This document shows positions 24,198-36,900 of a DNA stretch of 64,000 bases, piece by piece. The DNA comes from Apostichopus japonicus (taxonomy: Eukaryota > Echinodermata > Holothuroidea > Aspidochirotida > Stichopodidae). Numbering within the stretch: the stretch's first letter is position 1; every line of letters starts with the position of its first letter. Both the position numbers and the translations under genes were made by a program. The DNA is taken from positions 22,339,499-22,403,498 of the forward strand of contig NC_092565.1 of the NCBI RefSeq assembly GCF_037975245.1, in the 5' to 3' direction. The notes under the pieces are model-generated. The model was not told the origin of the DNA. It worked only from the letters and a program-made list of their open reading frames with translations, and made no database searches.

Positions 24198-24548
24198 TGG
24201 AGAGTGCTAGGGATAAGATGGCAAGAATGGGTCAGCACAAAGGAACTGCTAAAGAGAGCAAAAATGGGACTACTAAGCATCAAAATTCAGTAAAGAAGAT
24301 GGAAATTCATTGGGCATATATTGTGCCAAAACCCAAACAATGACAGCAACATCAGCATGACTTGGGCACCAGAGGGCAGGAGAAAGGGAGGGCGACCAAA
24401 AACAACATGGCGCAGGACAGTAGACAAAGAGAGGGAGAGGGCTGGTTGGCGATCCTGGAATGAGGCCAGAAACGCAACTGCCGACCGAGATAAACGGAGA
24501 CGCTCTGTGGAGGCCTTATTTGCCTCTAGGCAAGAAGAAGACAGATGA
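24198..24548 (+). pseudogene. LINE reverse transcriptase C-terminal fragment
   Basis: One frame runs from WRVLGIRWQEWVSTKELLKR through an in-frame TAA at 24291-24293. It continues with RRWKFIGHIL, RRKGGRPKTTWRRTVDKE and RRRSVEALFA to a stop at 24546. The order GH-L, GRPK-TWRRT and RW/RR-VEAL is a widespread signature of the C-terminus of non-LTR retrotransposon ORF2. It is 5'-truncated and has an internal stop, so it is a dead insertion downstream of HELQ. Confidence 0.75.
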
Positions 24549-24988
24549 GATGAGAAAAATTTGTTGGAAATGAAAACGTCTTCTTGTCATGGTTGCTGGT
24601 CAGAAGCCTTGTTACTTTGCAAACCATGTGAGCAGGGATGACACCCAGGTTTCATTTTGGTTTCAGTTTGGTTTCATTTGGACTAGAATCCCAACGGGGC
24701 ATGGTAGATATTAAAGAGGACATTCGTTTGTAGAATGTATCAATAAAACACATTCAATTTAATGAAACATTCCAGTTTTCAAGTAAATTAGCAAATTTGT
24801 AGTGCAAGAAAAAAACACTCACTCAGCTTACAGTAAAAAAATAAACTCTTGCAGAATGAGAACACTATATAATTAATTAATGTTTACTCTTTCTTACCAA
24901 ATTATTTCTACCGTTTAATGACATCAACCATGACCATGTTATATAATATAGCTTCTTCATACTGAATGTCACACAAGGGATTGAAAAA

Positions 24989-27900
24989 CTAACAAAAATT
25001 CTTTCCTGATTTAGAAGAATATAACATTTCTAAACCACCCAACCTCATTCTTTTCCTCGCTTCCTCTTTAATATGAAGGCATCTCACCTTAGCAGCTGAT
25101 ATTATTTCCGTGGCTATCTTCTTCGGTAAATGTTCTACATCTCTTACCAGGGTTTCAACGTTAGCAAAGGCCAAATGTCGTAGCGTCTTGTACCCTGCTT
25201 TGACAAGTTGCCTTGCACGACCCTGCGGGAGAAATTGGTCATAGGCACACTCTGTATTTCTCTCAAGTTTAAACTGATAAAAGACCCTAAAAAAAACTAA
25301 TAATTTATTTTATGATGCACATCGTTGACAGACAATAAAACTACATCCTTATTAATCCTACATATGTGCCTCTCAGGTGTTTGCAGTCTCATTAAAGGGA
25401 GTGAAGACATGCGCAAAAAGAAACGTCTAATGCCGGTAATCTGATCTAGTTTTGAATGAGGTGTAACAGAAGTGTTAGACACCACCATCGGTCCCAGAAA
25501 ATACACACACACAGCTTGCTACCATCGGCAATTAGACACTAGTGTACAGTCAGTACATACAGCTGCGGTCAATACCCACAGCACAGTGTACCAACAATGC
25601 AGCGATGGACATCTCAGGTCCAGCTAAAGATAACAAGGTATCACGTTTCATTACTGTACTGTCTGCATTTTGTAGCGACACGAACAAAACGTCACTTGCA
25701 AGCAACAGAAAGTTAACTTTTTCATATGGCCCAATGCGGTTTGGGGCGAGTCTTCAATGCCTTTAAATACTGAGCCATCTGAAGTCCAGACGGTAACATT
25801 AACATGTAGGTATGGACTGAGGAGCAAATGTCATCGTCACATTTAGCCTTAAAGGAGCATTCCAGAGATTTATATATTTTAGAGGTGAATATCTTGAGAA
25901 CCGGGACAGCTATAGAAACACTAATTGCACAGCTATTGAACAGCTAATTGCACAGCTAATTGCACAACAATGAGTTACCAGTTTGACTATAAGAGATTTC
26001 AAGACTATAGTGTCTAAAATTATCCTTTCATATACTTAAATGAGTTACCAGTTTGACTATAAGAGATTTCAAGACTATAGTGTCCAAAGTTATCCTTTCA
26101 TACACTTTTTAAAATGAGTTACCAGTTTGACTATAAGAGATTTCAAGACTATAGTGTCTAAAGTTATCCTTTCATACACTTAAATGAGTTACCAGTTTGA
26201 CTATAAGTGATATCAAGACTATAGTGTCTAAAGTTATCCTTTCATACACTTAAATGAGTTACCAGTTTGACTATAAGAGATATCAAGACTAAAGTGTCCA
26301 AAGTTATCCTTTCATACACTTTTTAAAATGAGTTACCAGTTTGACTATAAGAGATTTCAAGACTATAGTGTCTAAAGTTATCCTTTCATATACTTAAATG
26401 ATTTACCAGTTTGACTATAAGAGATATCAAGACTATAGTGTCCAAAGTTATCCTTTCATACACTTTTTAAAATGAGTTACCAGTTTGACTATAAGAGATT
26501 TCAAGACTATAGTGTCTAAAGTTATCCTTTCATACACTTAAATGATTTACCAGTTTGACTATAAGAGATATCAAGACTATAGTGTCTAAAGTTATCCTTT
26601 CATACACTTAAATGATTTACCAGTTTGACTATAAGAGATATCAAGACTATAGTGTCTAAAGTTATCCTTTCATACACTTAAATGATTTACCTGTTTGACT
26701 ATAAGAGATATCAAGACTATAGTGTCTAAAGTTATCCTTTCGTACACTTAAATGAGTTACCAGTTTGACTATAAGAGATATCAAGACTATAGTGTCTAAA
26801 GTTATCCTTTCATACACTTAAATGAGTTACCAGTTTGACTATAAGAGATATCAAGACTAAAGTGTCCAAAGTTATCCTTTCATACACTTTTTAAAATGAG
26901 TTACCAGTTTGACTATAAGAGATTTCAAGACTATAGTGTCTAAAGTTATCCTTTCATACACTTAAATGAGTTACCAGTTTGACTATAAGAGATATCAAGA
27001 CTATAGTTTCTTAAGTAATCCTTTCATACACTTTTTAAAATGAGTTACCAGTTTGACACCTGACACTTCCAGTAGAGGTAGCAAGTCAGCTGTGGCACAA
27101 TATGAAAGGTCATAGGTCACTTTACCAAGAAGTTGGTGGATTGCCCAAAACTGAGGAAGATCCTGTCGGATGTAAGATGCAGGAAGAAGAAAAAAGAATG
27201 AAAAACAGAAAATTGGGTATTATGTAATAAAGGAATTGTTTTACATATTTTATAAAAATGATTAGCATATACTTAGTAGGCCAGCATGATATAATAATAA
27301 AGTTATAGATCAATTTTCATTGTTTTAATTTGTTTTCTTTACTCTGGTCATCCTAATCTTGTGCATGATACCAGGAATGGATGTTAGCTCTAGATTCAAA
27401 TTTTCAAACAAGAAATGTTTCCGATTTAGAAGTGAATATCCATTATTTAACAACACTGTAAGTGATTAACATATATGTTTGTGTGTTCACAGTGACAGTG
27501 CACTACAAAAGTAACCAATATTAAGATAAATTTAATCAAATTATATCAAAGATAGTAAATGTCATCAATAATTATGTGAACTGGTCTGATTGTGATCTTT
27601 TCAAGGCACTTACTCATACATAACTATTAAACTGTCAAATTTATATACACACTGTAAGCTTGACTTCTGCAGTGCTAGATTAAACAACAGGTTGATACCA
27701 AAAATTACCCCTCAAACTAAACGAACATGAAATCATTTCATAACAGGGGTAGGGGTGTTTACTTCACAATACTCCTGGGTCAATAGAAGTTTCTAGCTCT
27801 TTCACAATACCATTTGTTTTTAATAAATACCACACACCGTGGTCTTACCTCACAGAATCTCTGAATACTGGACGCAAAGCTCGCAGCCGAGGTGAAGAGA

Positions 27901-30900
27901 CTCTGGACAAATCCTCGGGATACTTCAAAACGTTCTGCGACTTGCCAGATGCTCTTACGGTTCAGGATATTCCAAAGCATTAGTGCCAAATAAAACCGTT
28001 TGGCTTGCAGTTCTGAATGGTCTGTCTGAAAGGTATTGACATTGAATGGTCACATTCAGTGATGTACATGTGGCAAACTGTTCAAAAGAGTGGGGGGGGG
28101 GGGAGTGGTGCATGGGAGAGAAGGGGTTGGGGAGGAGGTAGACTATTTCCAAGGATGAATCATGTTACCTAATGATTCCCAACAGGGACATAAAATAGCG
28201 CAGCATTTGTTTTACCTAGAGTGGTGGTGAAATGCTGATCAATACCACCTGCCCTTTAAACCACCTCCATACAACCCCCCCCCCCCACAAGATGGGAATG
28301 GGTGACAGTGTCTTGTCTGTGATGTCACAATTGCATGTAATCTTCATGACCTTAACTTTTCCCTGTTATAACATTCATCTTGATTTGTCCTATAAATGTG
28401 ACCTAATTGACATATTTGAGATAGCAATCAATTGAGATGGAATTAAAGGCAACACCAATATCTTATATATTTGGGTAAGAATATTATTTTCAAGCGAAAC
28501 AAAGACATATTCTGCCCAATTTTTATGATGAAATCACTTACTCTGCTTAGCGCGCTGTCGTTGGATATTATTGTAAAAATTTTGACTTGCAAAAAAAAAA
28601 AAAATCGTTTGTTTGTTACAAAACCTATTACTAGGATTTCATTTTCACCTACTAGCTCAGAAAATTTACCTTTTTTTTTTTTAAAGCTGTCAGATATTCC
28701 CATAGAAATATATCTGTATCACTTTAGGATATCAGATTCAACAGGTCTGTTAAGAGAGTGGAGAACAGGGGGAAGTGGGGGGGGGGAACAAATCAATTGG
28801 ATCCTAGCCAATTCTTCCTCTCCTGCCAATGCTGGCATTCAGGTTTAAGCTAACACCCCAGAACAGATGCAAGGAGTGTTTAACCGGATGAAAAGTGTCA
28901 GACTATTACAGATATCTGAAACTTACAAACTTCTTGGATGAAGAACCAGTAATCTTGCTCTTAACGAAATGTTCTGTGATTCCAATCAGTTCTGCAACCT
29001 TCATCTCAGCATCACAAAGAGTAGAGAACTGGAGAAAATAAGACACAAAGAAGAGATGAAAAGGAATGTAGAAAACAAGAGGTCTGAAGATAACAGATGG
29101 ATGAGGTTAGAATGAAGAATAGACGGGAACACAGACGATCATTTGCAGTAAATGGGGAAATAAATAAATTAACCAAAAAAACACCAAGATAAATATAAAT
29201 AAAGAAGCAAGCAGCTAACTAATTCAGCAACAATTTTAATGAAAAACTGTAACTACCTTTAAAAATCCAACTTAAATTGATCATTTTTTTGTAATAATTA
29301 GTCTTTTGGTTAAAAACCATTAAAAAATATGGAAAATTGTGATACAGTATTTGAAGATGGTTCATTTCATGGTTCCCCAATCAAATCAAAGTTGCATATT
29401 CACTGAACTTCAAACTTTGTTTCTCCTCTCCCACAACCCACCCCCTCCCCCACCCCTGCATTAAATCTGCTTCCTCTGCCCCCTGGGTCCAAGGAAACAG
29501 ACGATGGGACTGATAGAGATTAAAGATAAGATTGGTAGAAACCATACCTGTCTATTGAATATCAACCAGTCTGGTACGACGGTCAGAGTTTGCTCGTAGG
29601 GTGTGACCAGAAATAGAAGGTGAAGCGTATTAGCTAGAACCATGCCTTGGCCACACACTTGTTCTAAATCTTGATAAAGACGACTGCATTGATCAATATC
29701 TATGGCTCCTAAATATGAAAGGATAATATATATGCTTTTAGACAATAAGATTAATTGACTGTAGGATGGGTCTTAAGCAAAACCTTCAATAAAGCATTTA
29801 AAGCTACATCTATCAGTGCAGGTTGCATTGTAATAACATTTTCATGTTCAACTAATTAGCAATGCCAACACAGTTTATAGTGATCATCTATTTAAACTGT
29901 ATGTAAATATAAGTCTATGAAAGGCCTACAGAGAGGCATAGAATTTTAGCCACTTGCTATAAAATAGAAAAATGCAAGTGCTTAAAAAGTCTAACGGCTA
30001 AAATCAGTTTTCCTGAATCGCAACACAAATCAGTTACAGCACACGATTATGGAATAGAGAACACTGCCATCAATTCAATTACCTGAGGTTGGTAAGGATG
30101 GGGTGAGGGGGCATGAGGGGGCAGGGGAGAGACACTTGAGAGGGCATTACCAGAACTTCAATTGGCAAGCTATATTATAAATGAATTATTCAAGTCAGGA
30201 GGATGACTTTCAAGTTGTTACACTGACCTTTAAAGGCAGCTTTGCCAAGACTCGTTACTTCTAGTACAGATTGGTCGGACATTTCGCATCTTTTCGTTTT
30301 CACCAGTTTTTGTTCGATAAGCTGCTGAAGTGCTTCTTCTGTCAGTGATGGTACTTCTCTATGATTTGCGCTTCCCTGGATGCCGAGCAAGGTCTTACTA
30401 ATGAATGTTTGTATCGCCTCTTTTGATGCTGTAAGCTGTGAAGATTGATCAAACTATTTCTATGATTTTTCGGTAGACATAAAGAGATGCAACTGTTCAA
30501 ATGGCAGCATTAAACAGTAATGTGTAAGATTTTCCTTTCAAATGGATAAAAACAAACTTTCTTCTTTGCGGTTATCTCAAGGCTTGAAAGCTATCTCACT
30601 TTAAAGTAAAGCAAAAAACGGAACTGAAAAGGAAAAAAAAAAAACACTCCTTTTTCTTTAACGACTGGAATGTGGTTTTGTGAAATAAGAATCGGAACCC
30701 AAACAGGATAAGAAGCTGACAAAGAAATGGTTTTATATGGGTTGACACTTAGCCCAGTTAACACAGTGAATTTATTTAAATCCTGGTCCAACAACTACTT
30801 TTATTGCACTTTAGAAAATCCATTTTTCTTTATAAAGACTTGTTTTTAAACACAGTATCTTTCCTTTAAAGGAAAAGCTGATTGTGTGAACATAATGTCT

Positions 30901-33900
30901 TCTGCCACCTAGATCTGCCACCTAGATCAGAAAGAAAATGTTGATGTGCTGGGTCAGTGTCATGTTACTTAATACCTCTAGAAACAACATAAGACCCATC
31001 AACACCTAACAGTTTCATACGAACACAACTATTTGCATATGAAATCTGGACTGACATTTTTTGTTTTAACCAAGTGAATATATAAAGTGTATCTAATTAT
31101 CATGATTTTATATCATGTTAGTTATAACAGAGGGGAATATTGCACTATATATACATGAGTGGTTTTCCATTTTTTGGAGAACACAAGAGTACAGTACATG
31201 CACAGCTTGAATGTAACCCAAGCCAGCCGACTTGTTTTTTTTTGGCTGGAGATAATGTGTCATTCATAATGGAAAAGAAAAATATACTTCAGTTAAATCG
31301 AAAAAAACTTAGGTCAATATCTTTTCCCAAATTCTAAATATACTTTTGGAATGTACACTATTATTACCAGGTAAAACCAGAGAGACATTGTTAGCTTAAT
31401 TGTCATGACGACATTACAATTAACTGCATGTTGCCAGAAACTTTCATAGGATTTAATTTAATTTTCATAACTTGTATTGGCACCATAGAAAATGCTATTC
31501 AGGTATGAATTGACCTTGGGATGCAGAAAAATCTCCCACCCCCCCTAAACAATAAATTTAGCCACCAGAATATCCCTTTAAATGATATAAAGGCAGAATG
31601 GACTCACCTGTAGAGCAACTAATGACAAAATGAGACTACGAAGGCCCTTTCCTTCATCATGGAGCAGGCTACTGTGGCATCCCTCAAGGGGAGAGTTTAA
31701 CATGTCTGCTACCTACAAAGGTTGGACAAAAAGAAGTAAACACAGAAATCAAAACAACTGCTTATACTTTCGCAAGCTTTCTTCAAAATTATCGTGGGAT
31801 CATGTACAACAAACACATCAATTCTGAGACCAACAACCTTTATTGAGATTAGCAGCAGTGAATGGAGAAATAAGGTTTTTTGGAAGTGTGGGGTATCAAA
31901 AAGGATTCATTAATAAAATGAGTCACGCAGTAACTAATGATAACCCTTTGCCCAGATATAAGTGGTAATTAACCATTTTATTAACAGAGATTATTGATAT
32001 ACATTGACGCTGAGTAATTCACATGGAAAGCTGACCAGGAAACGTAAAGATATGTTTTACAATTGAATAAAAAATTTCTGAGTTGACACACATATCAGAA
32101 ATCAAATCAAGAACAACTTGGCATATTCTGTAAAATAGTACCACTTGGGTTTTCTTGTTTTGAATGAAAAAAGTCTGACCACAGTATTAACAGACTATTA
32201 AATACTTCCTATTAAGAGTCCGTTATGTACATTGCAGATGAGAAATACAAAGAATGATTAATACATTCTTCAGAGCTTCTTCAGTGATTCTCATGTTTAC
32301 TAGGACATCTCTCACCTGTTTACGATCTCTTTCCTGAACGATCAGGATACTCTCCCCGGTTGAATCAAAGCCTGCCCTCCCAGCTCGACCAACCATCTGC
32401 TTGTACCTGCTGCAGGTCAAAAAGTCCCTGGCTATGTAAGGACTTCGGAGGATGACCCTTGTAAGAAAAACGACCCCCAAAAAAGAAGTGGCCAGAAGAA
32501 GGGTATTGTAAAATGACTAATGTTGGCTTTTCACGGTTACTTTATTAATAAACATTAACTACTGTCCTGCAGGCAATACTGGTATGAAGCATTGCCATTC
32601 ATCAAGAAAATTGTTTGAATAATTCATGTTAATGCGACAGAAACAGAAGATTTCTTTCTTTGGGTAAGTTGACACCATCAGTTCATGTAGACATGCAGAA
32701 AATCAGATAACTACTGATGTTGAGTTATGTGTGCAGGTATTAATAGATGTGTCCATCTACTACAATGGATATAAAAGTTATACTACAACTTGGAGAGAAC
32801 CTAACACCAGAGATGGCCCTAGCAATTAAACAACATCAAAGATGGCCCTAGCAATTAAACAACATCTGAAATTGGCCACGGGTCAGGGTTACTTATATAC
32901 CGTCGCACCTAGGCTACAGTAATCACAGCAGCTTAATCTTTAGGTTATAACATTAGGCCTTAATGTTAGGCTCAATGTTAGGCTTAAACATAACAACAAC
33001 CAGTGACAATGTTATACTTTGTTATACTTATAGTAATAGTATTAGTAGTACTACTGTCACTACTAGAATAGGCCTATATACAGTATGCTATACATTGTTG
33101 TTTCAAGTTTAAGGATGATTTATACCTCTTTGCGGGTAAATTAACACCAGCAGCTAGAGTGGACGTACACGTTAGAAGACACAGTGTTCCATCATTGTAT
33201 GACTCCTCAATTAGTTTCCTCTCGTCCATGGTTAAGCCGCTGTGATGATAGGCAAGGCCGTACGGGACCGTTCTCCTCAGAGTGGAACACAGGTTATCGT
33301 CACACTCTCGTCTCAGAGCAAGTAACAGCTCTTCCTTCTCCTGCTTCTTGTGAGCTAAAATGGTCTTTGATACATTTCTAAAAAGCAAAATATAATAACA
33401 GGTCGATATGGGGTTATATCTCTTAAGGTATATATGCATGTGTGGTGCTATTGGTCTTACAGAGGTAATGTCAGTCAACAACAACTTTCAATGTGTAATA
33501 ACACTGTTTAGTTTATCTCTAGTTTTTCTTTTATCTTATAAATCTTTTATCTAGTTTATCTTATCTCTAGTTTATCTCTAAAAGAAATGAGGGGCTTGCT
33601 CTCATCCACCCTGACAGATTTGAGCTGTCGTCCTGAGGAATAAATACCACTACTTTCAATTTCAAGTTATGGTTGCATTCTCATAACATTGTGGAACTTT
33701 GGAAATACATAACTGAATGGCCCAACTCCAAATCTCATAATTCTTCTTCCACTTCTAAAAAAACTGCATATTTCTTTATGTTATTTCCTTGACAAGATCT
33801 ATTCAAATACTAACAGGATGAAAGAACAAAGAACAGAAAAGCAGAAACTTACCTTGGCATATATTTGCATATAAGCTGTGCGACACTTTGACAATTCTTT

Positions 33901-36900
33901 TTAGTTGAACAGAAAATGAGGCAAGAGTTGTAAGGTATTACTTCCAAAGCCAAACCCAGCAAATGATCTGGGTCATTTTTCTTCATTGCACTATTATACT
34001 GTAGAAGTCAAACAAGAGAAATGAGAGAGGATATCTTTAAAGCAGAGTTCGAGGCTTTTCCTCTGAATGAAAAGTTACTTCAGACGGTGCTGAATCATGC
34101 AGTTCAATATATATAATACTTTCTGGCTGAGTGCTCAAGTAATGCATTATTTTAATTTTTTTAAGATTGGGCTGGGTAAGTGGTGCAACGGTATCTAGGG
34201 CTAAAGAAGATCATATCAATATTTCGATGTTACAAATAGCATTTCTGTTTAAAGTGAGCAAATAACTGAAAGAGGCTTGGAGCACTGGATCCATTCAATC
34301 CTTCATATACCCACAATTTGTGTAATACTTTTGTAGTCAACTGAATTTGTTTGTCATAAAAATACTAAAAAGCATCTGACTGCAATACCACTGTAGAAAT
34401 TTGATCATCATGCATAGCATTTTTGCAGGGCATTACTTTGGGCTCACATTTTGTATAGCACTTTGAGGTGCATGAAATTTACTTGTCAAAATATATTAAA
34501 AGTAGTTTGATTTTGTGCAAATAAGCTGTGATACATCTTTGCATAATTTGTGAATAAATGACTCCATTTTCTATAACCTTTTTCTAGCCCTATACAATAC
34601 CAGATAAATTAATTCCTATGCTGAAACTATGGGAAATTTGACAGTGACATAACATTTTGAATCGGAAGAAATTTTCAAGTATAGAAAAATAGAGAAGACT
34701 GTGTTTTGAGGGATAAGCACATCAAACAGAGGTTACCAGCTGTACTCACAGGGAAAGCAACATTTCTTGAGTGTGTAAATCGATCGTCCGGACAGAGGGC
34801 GCTTGTGTTAACTTGATAGAGCCCATCTCCTATCTTAATGTGCTCAGTAAGCTCCACCTACATGGGCAAGAGAATAGATGCGTAAACTTGACGGTGCACA
34901 TTGTAAAGAAAACTATAAATGTCAGGGCTTGAAATCCTTGAAAACCATCTGAATGAGGTTCATGGAAAAATTAAAAGTCCTTGTGGGAATTCCCCACAAG
35001 AAATATAAAATTGAAAACAAAGAAATAATAAATAGAAACAGATATATAAAGGCTAAGAGTTAAATATATGCGAGCACACAGTATTCGCCTATATTTTTCA
35101 TTATAATTTATCCTTATGTATCAGGAGTGCTCAGTTGCTTTTCTTCCCAAGTAATATTGGGAAGTTGCCAGAACTATCAATCATGTTCCCAGATTCAGTT
35201 CCTCCAATCCTCCTGTTGGTATTAAGCCTTTCATATACTTTTATCTAATACATACAGTACGTATACAGTCAACTCCAGGTGCTAATACATATGTATGTAT
35301 CTAGGAATAAAAAATGACTGCCTTTTGTAGTACTCACTGGACGGAATTGACTTGTATAAGATTCGGCATCTAGATACTTGGATATGTCTTGGATGTTGCT
35401 TAGTGTGGCACTCATACCAATGATCTGAGATAACCCAAGGTGCAGTAATTTGGATAACATCCCCTCAAGAGAAGCACCTCTTCTACTTCCGTCCCCCAAC
35501 ATATGAAGCTGTGTAAAAGGAAGAAAGTTTGTGTGTCATTTTTTCAAATTTTTTATCTCTGCTTTGCTATTTAAAAGTTACACTGTTGTGAGCAGCAAAA
35601 TTCTTTATTCCAAATGTTTAAAATGCTTGATAAAGTCATTATGTGTCAACCATTGGTACATCTTCCAAAAGGTTGATTGAGAAAGTGTGCGGCGTACCAG
35701 ATGTGGGACATAGAGTGTGAAGTGCTAAAGCACATTTCCACGTTAATTGCATGTTTGATAGATGGTAAAGTGAATAACATACTGGAGACTAGTCAACTGG
35801 AGTGAAGCTTTTAATTCACTCATCTAACACTTGTTTGTTAGTGACACAGTTACTGCACTGTTTCTTAAACTACATGTTGCAAAGGATACCTCCCCAGCTG
35901 ACACCACACCCCCCTCCCCCCCCTTCTTGCTGCCTCCTATAGGGTCCTTAATGGGGACTTGAGTGTCCCTCCTGATTCTTTTTTCTACTTAACTATAAGA
36001 AAGATTGCAATTTTAGCTACTTATATAGCATCCACTCACTTGCTAATACTGTGCCTACTGCCTAACAGACCTACATAAAGTAGATCATGTTTACAGTAAA
36101 CAGTGAGATAACAGAAAGACAAGCAAGAGCATTATCTGGACTGATCTTAAACATAGCAACATAATTCTGACCTCATCCACAACGACAAGTCCGATTGAGT
36201 CAATTCTCTTCTCAGTGATGAGGCTGTTCACAAGGCTGTGGGCTTTTTCTATGGTACAGACAAACAAAGCATTTTTCTTCCTACGCTTTCTTGGTGGTAT
36301 CGAACCTTTAGTACCTGCATATTCTTCCACCAGAAAGCCTAATTCAACCGCTAATACTGACAACGATGACACCTGTCGAAAGTATGTACAAGAAAAAACA
36401 TTTGCAAGTACAGAATACTGCAGAAATACCACAATATGTCAGGTTTACAATTTATTAATGGTGGAATTGCTACCGGATAACTGATGAGGGCATAAGTGGA
36501 GGATCATTGTCCCTTCTCTGCTCTCCCCCGCCCACTTTCCCCATCTTCAATGGGATTACCTCAACAACTCATCCATTAATAAGACTGATATATAATACTT
36601 GTAATTGCTAAGAAAAATGAGCACATTGTTCACAAATCTCAGCAGGGTTAGAAAGGACTGCACGTATGAAGTTTTGAAGCTGTGTACAGTGTAAGTTCTC
36701 TTCTGTTAAGTTATTAGGAGAAAACTTGGTTTGAAACCAACGATTGAAGTTTGTGAATCCTTAGTGGATTCTATGGAGTATATCTGGAATCATAGTTGGC
36801 TTCCATTATCTGTTTTCTAACTTCTATACACATACTTATATTAAACAATCTGTGTTCTATACACATACTTCTATATTAAACAATCTGTGTTCTATACACA

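Noticed and set aside
30911-30937. Short duplication CCACCTAGATC-TGCCACCTAGATC in an HELQ intron
   Set aside because: Only about 13 bp repeated twice, too short to be informative.
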